Shown here piece after piece: positions 1 through 5,639 of a DNA stretch of 7,847 nucleotides. Origin of the DNA: JAAYAY01 sp964429355 (GTDB lineage Bacteria > Planctomycetota > Planctomycetia > Pirellulales > Thermoguttaceae); contig CAYSCH010000422.1 of assembly GCA_964429355.1 (NCBI GenBank), positions 1-7,847 on the forward strand, in the 5' to 3' direction. The notes under the pieces were generated by a model. That model did no database searches and was not told where the DNA came from. It saw only the letters and a program-made list of their open reading frames with translations. The stretch's first letter is position 1. The number at the start of each line of letters is the position of its first letter. A program made the position numbers and the translations under genes.

Positions 1-1
1 A

Positions 2-208
2 TTCGTTGCCGAGAACGGTACTGATGCGGAGTTCTTGACGGTCGACGATGCCATCCCGGAGTTGGAATCGCGGGAGGAGGGAGAGCTACTTGTTCATGTC
101 AAGGTCTCTCGCTCGTTCCGGGATGAATGCGTTGAGAAAGTGCAGCGCGCCCTTGGCGACGCTGCTATCCTTGTCAGCAAGAACAGCAAGGGCCGACGAA
201 CAAAATGA
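2..208 (+). CDS. 3' end of an unrecognised protein gene (partial, cut by window edge)
   Basis: An open frame enters from the left edge and ends at TGA 206-208, giving 68 C-terminal residues and no visible start. I do not recognise the family. The visible part is acidic at first (about residues 2-28, many Asp and Glu), has a beta-like stretch (GELLVHVKVS), then a helix-like stretch (SFRDECVEKVQRALGD), and ends in a basic tail (KNSKGRRTK). Codons are strongly G-first (gtt, gcc, gag, gat, gtc), as in real genes. A minus-strand frame opposes it codon for codon over 86-208 and is a competing reading. The next gene starts 210 bases downstream on the same strand. It may belong to the same accessory block, but no function can be given. 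Confidence 0.5.
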   Translation, partial: FVAENGTDAEFLTVDDAIPELESREEGELLVHVKVSRSFRDECVEKVQRALGDAAILVSKNSKGRRTK

Positions 209-418
209 TGCTGCCAAGTCGCGGCGACTGAGTGTTTGTGAACACGGAACATCACTCGCCTCGACCAAGTAGTCATCGAGTTCCGGCCGCTGTCTCATCA
301 AACCACCGACCAGAACGGTTGACGGCGCCATTGGCGGCAGTATGTTGGATGCCATCAAGTCGGCCCAACTCGGCAGAAGGTATCTGGGGCAGAAAAAGAG
401 TTAAGTGCAGAGAATGGA

Positions 419-790
419 ATGGAAGAACCCGACATAATCGAGCAGACGTGCACAAAAGTCTTGGAACATGGCTATGCGTCACTGTCGCGGACAGAGCGCA
501 TGGTCTTTACCATCGCTACACTGGACGCCGAAGTCCGGATCAATGGGTTTGCAGGCTACCTCCACAATCGGGGGCTAGCCCAATGGGCAGACTGCGTTGA
601 GGATTTGAAAGTGATCGGAGCAGATCGGACTGCTAACGTGCTGCAACGTGCCATCGACATCGTCGACGATACGCCGTACGAGGATCTTTCGGAGAACCAG
701 ATCCTGGCCCTCAGAATGCTTAGCTTCGATTACGAAGCCGTTGCCGGACACATGGGAGACAGATTTCAGGAACACCTGATAAGGAGATGA
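419..790 (+). CDS. DUF4375 / DMP19-like small protein
   Basis: This 123-residue protein is soluble, acidic, and has no signal peptide or membrane segment. Residues 21-51 carry the pattern I associate with the DUF4375 (DMP19) family: a helix beginning L-S-x-x-E-R, then D36-A-E38-V, then N42-G-F and a Y47-L-x-N50 position followed by a Gly. This corresponds to the family's 'D-x-E-V-x-N-G-G-F' core. The remainder (about 55-120) is predicted mostly helical. Neisseria DMP19 is described as a DNA-mimic protein, and related proteins occur widely as small accessory genes, so no specific function can be assigned here. The ATG at 419 follows a weak purine-rich stretch (agagaatgga). The next gene begins 38 bases downstream on the same strand, so co-transcription is plausible. 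The family call is from memory of the motif and would need a profile search. Confidence 0.72.
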   Translation: MEEPDIIEQTCTKVLEHGYASLSRTERMVFTIATLDAEVRINGFAGYLHNRGLAQWADCVEDLKVIGADRTANVLQRAIDIVDDTPYEDLSENQILALRMLSFDYEAVAGHMGDRFQEHLIRR

Positions 791-828
791 AGGTGAGGCG
801 ATAGCTCGCGCGCCTTAGCTCCATCATT

Positions 829-1500
829 ATGCGGCTGGAAACATCCATGCGCTGCGAAAAGAAACAGCCGAAGTCAAAGTGCAAGGTGGCTGTCCCAGAC
901 GACCTTCGTGAGTTCATCCGGTACGTCGCCCGCATGATCGAGACGGATCACAACTCCGCGACCATAGAATCAGACGATCTCCTCCAATGTGAACGTGCTT
1001 ATGGCGGATTGATCGAAGCTGGTGGCAGCCGTTACGGTTTCACGTACTTTCCAGAAGGAGGTATCCGCCACAGATGGAAGCTCGAACTTGACGTTGTCGA
1101 TATAGCCCACATCGCCGAAGGATCAAAGCCCCACCTAAGTCTATGGGCGTGTCAAGATCCGAGCTGCCGGTGCATGTTCTCCGATTCTGAAGATACTTGC
1201 TTCTACTGCGACTACGTTGATGATGATGCCTTCGGCACTTTTTCACTGCCGGACGGCATCGCCAGGCTCGCCAATCGTGGGATTAGCGGCATCTCCGACA
1301 ATTCAACTCGGGATGACGTGATCGCTTTGCTGGGCGTTCCCGAAGAATTCGGTGGCGGCGTCAAGGGATCAACAGGTTTCGCCTTCCCGTGGATTAAATA
1401 CCATCTGGCGGAATGTCAGTTACGATTCGAGTTCAGCAAGAATGGAGGCCGCATCAGAAACGTCATGTTCCTACCGAAGGATTGGAAACCGGGGACATAG
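829..1500 (+). CDS. hypothetical protein with a Cys cluster and immunity-like C-terminal domain
   Basis: This 223-residue protein is cytoplasmic, with no signal peptide or membrane helix. It seems to have two parts. Residues about 20-135 hold a helix (DDLREFIRYVARMIE) and strands, then a Cys cluster C108-x4-C113-x-C115-x8-C124-x2-C127 (PSCRCM and CFYC), which could bind zinc. Residues about 150-220 have a separate pattern: G-I-S, T160-R-D-D-V-I-x-L-L-G-x-P, then P187-W-I-K-Y, then a strand ending L-R-F-E-F and a C-terminal M-F-L-P. I associate this arrangement with small planctomycete hypothetical proteins often found beside other immunity-like genes; that is recollection, not a search result. 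ATG 829 gives the longest product. ATG 847 (residue 7) is an alternative, and neither has a strong ribosome site. The frame is intact and codon use looks genuine, but the function is unknown. Confidence 0.82.
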   Translation: MRLETSMRCEKKQPKSKCKVAVPDDLREFIRYVARMIETDHNSATIESDDLLQCERAYGGLIEAGGSRYGFTYFPEGGIRHRWKLELDVVDIAHIAEGSKPHLSLWACQDPSCRCMFSDSEDTCFYCDYVDDDAFGTFSLPDGIARLANRGISGISDNSTRDDVIALLGVPEEFGGGVKGSTGFAFPWIKYHLAECQLRFEFSKNGGRIRNVMFLPKDWKPGT

Positions 1501-1534
1501 CCTCACGGAACGGCACTGCCGCGTGATCGGGTAG

Positions 1535-1556
1535 CTGGGCGGGTTTCCCCGTCCAG
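1535..1556 (+). terminator. candidate hairpin terminator between convergent genes (weak)
   Basis: CTGGGCGGG (1535-1543) pairs with CCCGTCCAG (1548-1556) around a TTTC loop, a 9-bp stem with one G-U wobble when read as plus-strand RNA. It sits 35 bases after the plus-strand gene ends and about 70 bases before the end of the minus-strand response regulator. No U-run follows immediately; the nearest is TTTT at 1576-1579. It may therefore act with Rho, as an RNA end-stabiliser, or not at all. The rest of 1501-1627 shows no gene. Confidence 0.4.
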
Positions 1557-1627
1557 ACCCCTCCCGAACGGTCCCTTTTGATGGGAGTTCCACGGCGGTC
1601 GCTGGCACAACATCACAAGAATCCCGT

Positions 1628-2311
1628 TCAGCCTTCGAATCGATAGCCGGCACCGTGGACCGTGCGAATCAGCAGGGGCTGTCTGGGTGAGATCTCGATT
1701 CGTTTGCGCAATTGCGAGATTTGCTGGTCGAGCGTGCGGCTGTTGGGCAGATAGTCTTCGCCCCAGCAATGATTGAAGATCGTGTTGCGGTCCAGGACCT
1801 CGCCGCGGCGGCGATAGAACAATTCGAGCAGTTTTACGTCGCGCAGGCTCAACTCGATGGCCTCCGTGCCCCGGCGGGCGCGAAGCTCGCGGGGAAAGAC
1901 CTCCAGGTCGCCCATGCGGAACGAGTCAAGGGCGGCCGATTCCGCCGCCGCACAGCATCGCCGCGTGACCGCCCGGATGCGGGCCACCACTTCCTTCACG
2001 CCGAAGGGTTTGACGATGAAATCGTCGGCACCCAGCTCCAGGCCGATCACCTTGTCGATCTCTTCTGACCTGGCACTGATGAAGATGATCGGAACCAGCG
2101 GCCTCGCCGCGCGCATCTTTTTGCAGGCGTCATATCCGCTGAGGTTGGGCATCATGATGTCGAGGCAGACAAAGTCGGGCAGTTCCGCATGGAACAACTC
2201 CAGGGCCACCACACCATCCTCGGCCTGGAGCACCCGGTAGCCTTCGCTGCGAAGCACCTCCGCCAGGCCCTCGCGGGTGAACCGATCGTCTTCGGCCAGC
2301 AGAACTTTCAA
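1628..2311 (-). CDS. OmpR/PhoB-family response regulator
   Basis: A 227-residue two-component response regulator. The N-terminal receiver domain (about 1-117) has the acidic pocket E7-D8-D9, phosphoacceptor D51 in the CLDIMMP motif, S79 in the FISAR strand and K101 in VKPF, so all catalytic positions are intact. The C-terminal winged-helix DNA-binding domain (about 130-226) shows the family pattern: ELSLRDVKLLELFYRRRGEV, then the recognition region with R-T-L-D-Q-Q-I-S-Q-L-R-K-R-I, then T-V-H-G-A-G-Y-R-F. It is expected to be phosphorylated by the kinase encoded just upstream and to bind direct repeats as a tandem dimer. The start is TTG at 2309-2311, overlapping the kinase stop (TTGA), with an AAGG ribosome site 6 bases before it; this implies translational coupling. 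The four 11-bp-spaced repeats upstream of the VWA gene are a plausible target. It cannot be named PhoB, because no phosphate-uptake genes are nearby. Confidence 0.96.
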   Translation of the reverse strand: MKVLLAEDDRFTREGLAEVLRSEGYRVLQAEDGVVALELFHAELPDFVCLDIMMPNLSGYDACKKMRAARPLVPIIFISARSEEIDKVIGLELGADDFIVKPFGVKEVVARIRAVTRRCCAAAESAALDSFRMGDLEVFPRELRARRGTEAIELSLRDVKLLELFYRRRGEVLDRNTIFNHCWGEDYLPNSRTLDQQISQLRKRIEISPRQPLLIRTVHGAGYRFEG

Positions 2312-4044
2312 GCGGCACCTTCACTTTCCGCTCTTGGGGTGTCGAGGATGACTTGGAAGCGGGCCCCGTTTTCACCGGGCGGCAGGGCCGGTGAGCCGAA
2401 GCCAGCTACCGCTCGAGCTGAAATGGTCTGCTCCCGTTGGTCGCGAATCTTCGTGAAAGACCTCACGATCTCCGAGTCAGTGGTACAGGGCAGGAGAACC
2501 ACGTCGCCGCCGTGCATGCGGGCGAGTTTCCGTGCTATCGAAAGGCCGATGCCGGTGCCCGTGGGCCCCTCGATGCGATCGGAGACCCTGTAGAACGGCC
2601 GGAAGATCTTGTCCCGCGAGGCCGCCGGGATGCCGGGGCCTCGATCGGCAACCACGATGGCGGTTTGCGAGCCGTCTTGCCGGCTGACAATTTCCATGCG
2701 CCCGCCGCCAGCGGCATACTTCTCCACGTTGCTGATCAGATTCCCCAGGATCTGCTCCAAGGCGTCGGCATCGAGCTTTACCAGGGCCTTGGCCTGCAGG
2801 TCGAGAGTAACCTCAACCGCCTTCTGCTCGAGAGCCGGCCCGAAACGCTCGACCACGGCATCGATCACCTCATCGACCCGACCGGTCGTCTTGCGCAGCG
2901 TGACCTGATTGCGTCCCTGGCGCGCAAAGGTGAGCACGTTGCCGATCAGGCGGCTGAGCCGCTGGCTCTCGGCCACGATCACTTCCAGATGGCCCCGGGG
3001 CGTGGCGGCCTCGTTGGGATCGATCAGTTCCAAGTCGGCTTCGAGCAGTTCGGCGTACATGCGGATATTGGTCAGCGGCGTCTTCAGTTCATGCGACACC
3101 TGGTTGACGAAATTCACTCGCTGGACCGCCTCGCGCACCTGGCGGGCATACTCGCGATAGAAGTATGCGGCGACCACGATCAACCCCAGTCCGATCGCTG
3201 CCAGGCTGGAGAAGAGGCTCCAGTAGGCGCTGCGGCCGACCGCCGCGAACTGATGCTCATCCACGAAGTACTCCAGCCGCCATGCGGAGAGCGGGCTGCT
3301 GAGCGGCATCGCGGCGAGAGCCTCGGCCGCTTCGTCGGGTTCGAAGAGTCCCCACTGGTAGACCACTTCCCCGCTGGAGTCGACCAGGCGGATGCGCGCG
3401 TCCGAGCCGTGCCAAGAGCTGACCGACGGGGCAGTGTCGGGCAACTCGGCGATCAGGTCGGCGATCCACATCGATCTGGGCACATGGACGCCGACGACAT
3501 TTCCCGATTCCCGGCGATGATAGAAGATGAGATTCAGTCCCGGCCCCCAATATCGAACGTGCCAGCCGTAGGTTGCGGGCACGACGTCGTTCTCGTCAGC
3601 ACCTGCGTTGCGGATCAACTCCTTGTCGTCGAGAGCCCGCTGGGCCTGCAGCAGGAACTCGCGTTCGGAGGCGTTGAGCGTACCGGCCGGATCGGGATGG
3701 AGCAATGCGCCGTCCGGACCGAGCACGAACAGTTGACCGATGCCGGGCCGGCTGCGAACGATCCGGCGCAGCCGGTCCGGATCGTAGCTGTCCAGTTCGG
3801 TCCACTGGAGCAGTTCTCGCTCCCGTTGCCGAAAGTGTTTGCTGACCACCAGGTCGACGTCTTCGAGCCGTTCCAGGGCCAGGCCCGTCAAACGCTGCCG
3901 GGCCGTCGTCTGCTCCTGGCGTGCAAGCCGCGATCCCAGCCATGCCAGCATCGCCAGCGGCAGACACACGATGAGCGAGAAGAGGAGGATCTGTCTATTG
4001 GCCACGGACTCTCGGTGGTTGCGGCAGGAGGGCCCCAGTTTCAC
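2308..4044 (-). CDS. membrane sensor histidine kinase with large extracytoplasmic domain
   Basis: A 578-residue sensor kinase. Residues about 18-38 and 275-296 are transmembrane helices flanking a ~235-residue external domain. That domain contains two similar beta hairpins (LFVLGPDGALLHP near 105 and IRLVDSSGEVVYQW near 218), which suggests a double-CACHE/PAS-like sensor (inference). The HisKA domain has H318 in the SHELKTPL H-box. The HATPase has an N-box with N435/N439 (GNLISNVEKYA), G1 (D468-R-G-P-G), F-box (FRPF) and G2 (GTGIGLS, about 496-502). The catalytic set is complete. Residues about 520-553 are an unusual insertion between HGGDVVLLP and LPPGENGARF, where most relatives have a short turn. 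The longest start is GTG 4044. A second GTG at 4005 (residue 14) has GAGAG just upstream, begins right before the first membrane helix, and is probably the true start. It lies 110 bases after the VWA gene and overlaps the regulator by 4 bases. Confidence 0.96.
   Translation of the reverse strand: MKLGPSCRNHRESVANRQILLFSLIVCLPLAMLAWLGSRLARQEQTTARQRLTGLALERLEDVDLVVSKHFRQRERELLQWTELDSYDPDRLRRIVRSRPGIGQLFVLGPDGALLHPDPAGTLNASEREFLLQAQRALDDKELIRNAGADENDVVPATYGWHVRYWGPGLNLIFYHRRESGNVVGVHVPRSMWIADLIAELPDTAPSVSSWHGSDARIRLVDSSGEVVYQWGLFEPDEAAEALAAMPLSSPLSAWRLEYFVDEHQFAAVGRSAYWSLFSSLAAIGLGLIVVAAYFYREYARQVREAVQRVNFVNQVSHELKTPLTNIRMYAELLEADLELIDPNEAATPRGHLEVIVAESQRLSRLIGNVLTFARQGRNQVTLRKTTGRVDEVIDAVVERFGPALEQKAVEVTLDLQAKALVKLDADALEQILGNLISNVEKYAAGGGRMEIVSRQDGSQTAIVVADRGPGIPAASRDKIFRPFYRVSDRIEGPTGTGIGLSIARKLARMHGGDVVLLPCTTDSEIVRSFTKIRDQREQTISARAVAGFGSPALPPGENGARFQVILDTPRAESEGAA
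2386..2487 (-). repeat. hairpin-bearing in-frame insertion inside the kinase ATPase domain (approximate limits)
   Basis: These ~102 bases encode about 34 residues not expected in this part of a HATPase domain. Two inverted repeats are visible on the plus strand. CGGT-g-AGC (2389-2396) pairs with GCTACCG (2405-2411), leaving one bulged G. TCGTGA (2451-2456) pairs perfectly with TCACGA (2463-2468). The segment is less GC-rich to the eye than its flanks. The limits are set by protein comparison from memory and could shift by several codons. It may be a small inserted repeat tolerated in frame, or simply a lineage-specific loop. Confidence 0.35.
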
Positions 4045-4154
4045 GACGGGCCGAGTAACGAAACGCTCGTCGAAGCCTACTCATGCCGGCCCCTGGAAAG
4101 TGCGTCTCGCTGCTCGGCCATCATCGTAACGGCGGCAACGTCCCGCATCCAATG

Positions 4155-5516
4155 CTAACGCTTGCCCGCGCTGCTCTTGAACAAATTGAACTTGGGAGCT
4201 TGTTGTATAGTATCGACATTCTGGCCATAACGCATGTTTTTCCGGCTGGCTGCCCACTCCTCTTCATCGAGAAGGCGGGATTGTCCCTCGTTGTCCGCGG
4301 CTCGCTGCCGGAGTTTCTCCGATCCGTACTTGTCGGCATTCCTGGTCAGGTAGCCCGCGTTGTCCTGGAGAACCTTGCGAGCCCCCTCCACATCGCCCTT
4401 GTCGCGCAATGCCGTAGCCAGCTTGTTCTGATCGTTGGCTATCTGCAGCACGCACTCGGCCATCACCGCGGCGTTGGTCTTCGCCTCGACCACCTCTTCC
4501 GACAAGTCGAAGTTCACGCTGACCGTGCTGCTGAGCCGGTCGGTGGTTTTTGTCTGCATGTTGGCGTAGGTCACGTCGACCTCGGCAATCTGGCGAGTCT
4601 GGCCGGCTTTGACTGCCGGCAGTTCCACCTCCAGGATCACGTACTTCTCTTGCTCTTGGTAGAGCTGGTTCATTTGCACGATCACCTGCTGACCATTGAT
4701 CTCCGCTTCACGGCCCAGCACTCGCACCGGGCGAACCTCGGGGCTGACGCGGATCGTGATGGCCACTTCCTGGGCGACGACCGACAGCACGTCGTCAAAC
4801 TCGAAATTGAAAACCTTGGCCAGGTCCTCGGCCCGCTCGATGAAGAAGTGGTTTCCGTCGCTCCGCTGGGCGAGCTGGACCATCAGGTCTTCATTGTAAC
4901 CCAGGCCCAAGCCCATGGTGGAGACCGAGATGCCTTCCTCGATCAGCGCTGAGCCCAATTCGCCCAATTCACTGGGAGACTGCGGGCCGACGTTGGCCAA
5001 TCCATCGGAGAGGAGGACCACTCGGTTGACGCGGTTGCGATCGATGAACTTCCGCAGCTCGGCCGCCCCTTTGCTCACGCCGGCAAACAGGGCCGTCGAT
5101 CCGTCGGATTTGATCTCGCTGATTTTCCGGCATACGGCGTCCTTGTCGGTCAGCTTGGTGGCCGGCACCAACACGTTGACCGTCGAGTCGTAGACCACCA
5201 CCGAGACGATGTCTTCCCGATCGAGGCGCCGGACGGCCCAAGTGGCGGCTTCCTTGGCCTTCGCGATCTTGGTGCCCGACATGGAACCCGATTTGTCCAA
5301 AACGAACGATACGTTGACCGGCGTGCGGTCGGCTTTCGACGACATCTTGAACCCCGTCAGCCCCACCTTGACGAAGGTCGTCTGTTTCTTTTCGGCCATC
5401 AGCGTGGGCTGGGCCATCGACACATCGAGTTTGACCTGGGCGGCCGGCAGCCACGAGGGGACCGCCGTCACGGCCAGCATCAGCACCGCACACCCCAACT
5501 TCACCGATCTCGACAT
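4155..5516 (-). CDS. exported VWA-domain protein with intact MIDAS site
   Basis: A 453-residue protein. Residues 1-26 form a Sec signal peptide: a short basic n-region, hydrophobic core AVLMLAVTAVPSWL, and a likely cut near A25-A26/Q27. C9 is too early for a lipobox, and there is no later membrane helix, so export to the periplasm or outside is expected. The VWA domain spans about 68-240. Its metal-ion-dependent adhesion site is complete: D74-K-S76-G-S78, T141 in GSTAL and D171-G in LSDG. Such domains bind Mg2+ or Mn2+ and a protein ligand. Residues about 248-345 look like a beta-sandwich, and 355-430 are mostly helical and charged. The start ATG 5514-5516 has a strong AAGGAGAA site with 5-base spacing. 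It is followed on the same strand by a sensor kinase and response regulator. A role as a sensory partner of that kinase is inference; the partner ligand is unknown. Confidence 0.92.
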   Translation of the reverse strand: MSRSVKLGCAVLMLAVTAVPSWLPAAQVKLDVSMAQPTLMAEKKQTTFVKVGLTGFKMSSKADRTPVNVSFVLDKSGSMSGTKIAKAKEAATWAVRRLDREDIVSVVVYDSTVNVLVPATKLTDKDAVCRKISEIKSDGSTALFAGVSKGAAELRKFIDRNRVNRVVLLSDGLANVGPQSPSELGELGSALIEEGISVSTMGLGLGYNEDLMVQLAQRSDGNHFFIERAEDLAKVFNFEFDDVLSVVAQEVAITIRVSPEVRPVRVLGREAEINGQQVIVQMNQLYQEQEKYVILEVELPAVKAGQTRQIAEVDVTYANMQTKTTDRLSSTVSVNFDLSEEVVEAKTNAAVMAECVLQIANDQNKLATALRDKGDVEGARKVLQDNAGYLTRNADKYGSEKLRQRAADNEGQSRLLDEEEWAASRKNMRYGQNVDTIQQAPKFNLFKSSAGKR

Positions 5517-5521
5517 CGCAA

Positions 5522-5529
5522 TTCTCCTT
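5522..5529 (-). promoter_or_regulatory. Shine-Dalgarno of the VWA gene
   Basis: The minus strand reads AAGGAGAA, then TTGCG, then ATG. This near-perfect site with 5-base spacing fixes the VWA start at 5516. It is the strongest ribosome site in the window, whereas the kinase and regulator downstream use GTG and TTG starts with weaker sites. Confidence 0.85.
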
Positions 5530-5536
5530 TACCTGA

Positions 5537-5574
5537 CGGGCAAGAACTCGCCGGCGCCGGCGACCACACGCCCG
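5537..5574 (-). promoter_or_regulatory. symmetric palindromic hairpin in the VWA leader
   Basis: A perfect 16-bp palindrome, TCGCCGGCGCCGGCGA (5548-5563), is flanked by equal 6-base spacers (5542-5547 and 5564-5569) and then by CGGGC (5537-5541) and its complement GCCCG (5570-5574). In RNA this folds as a 5-bp outer stem, a 6x6 internal loop and a 6-bp inner stem closed by a GCGC loop. As DNA it could be an operator. It lies between the candidate -10 box and the Shine-Dalgarno. No U-run follows, so it is a poor intrinsic terminator for pyruvate kinase. Confidence 0.55.
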
Positions 5575-5575
5575 A

Positions 5576-5581
5576 ATTCTA
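5576..5581 (-). promoter_or_regulatory. candidate -10 box of the VWA-kinase-regulator unit
   Basis: The minus strand reads TAGAAT here, matching TATAAT at 5 of 6 positions. No recognisable -35 lies 15-19 bases upstream. The proximal member of the repeat array (5601-5606) occupies that place instead, which fits an activator-dependent promoter. The start of transcription would then be near 5569. This is inference from spacing only. Confidence 0.35.
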
Positions 5582-5600
5582 TGCGATGTCCCCAAATGAG

Positions 5601-5639
5601 TGGTCAGATCGTTGTCACGCGGTTGTAAGAAATTTGTAA
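5601..5639 (-). promoter_or_regulatory. four direct hexamer repeats at 11-bp spacing (putative response-regulator box)
   Basis: On the plus strand TGGTCA (5601), TTGTCA (5612), TTGTAA (5623) and TTGTAA (5634) start exactly 11 bases apart. Read in the direction of the VWA gene they are TTACAA, TTACAA, TGACAA and TGACCA, each separated by five bases. Four of six positions are identical in all copies. PhoB/OmpR-family regulators, including PhoP of Bacillus and Streptomyces, bind direct repeats at 11-bp spacing. The array begins right after the pyruvate kinase stop (5640-5642) and ends 19 bases before the candidate -10 box. The regulator encoded at 1628-2311 is the obvious candidate binder (inference). 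Confidence 0.6.

Noticed and set aside
232..600. 122-residue plus-strand frame before and across the DUF4375 gene
   Set aside because: It overlaps the better-supported DUF4375 frame by about 180 bases. Its composition (Arg, His, Pro, Ser-rich) is not protein-like.
1572..1586. TCCC-TTTTGAT-GGGA inverted repeat
   Set aside because: The 4-bp stem with a 7-base loop is too weak to call a terminator or site.
1628..4044. Naming the kinase/regulator pair PhoR/PhoB
   Set aside because: The regulator family and 11-bp repeats fit, but there are no phosphate-transport or phosphatase genes nearby, and the external sensor domain does not resemble a typical PhoR with a PAS domain and minimal periplasmic part.
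2437..4158. 573-residue open frame on the plus strand opposite the histidine kinase
   Set aside because: It uses the same codon boundaries as the kinase gene in mirror phase. In GC-rich genes the codons that would create antisense stops (TTA, CTA, TCA) are rare, so long mirror frames arise by chance. The kinase has complete motifs; this frame has none.
4083..4952. 289-residue open frame on the plus strand opposite the VWA gene
   Set aside because: It is a mirror-phase shadow of the VWA gene; the composition (Leu/His/Val-rich) and lack of motifs fit an artefact.
5537..5574. The symmetric hairpin as the intrinsic terminator of pyruvate kinase
   Set aside because: No U-run follows on the minus strand, the hairpin is 65 bases beyond the stop, and it sits just before a strong Shine-Dalgarno. 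A leader or operator role fits better.
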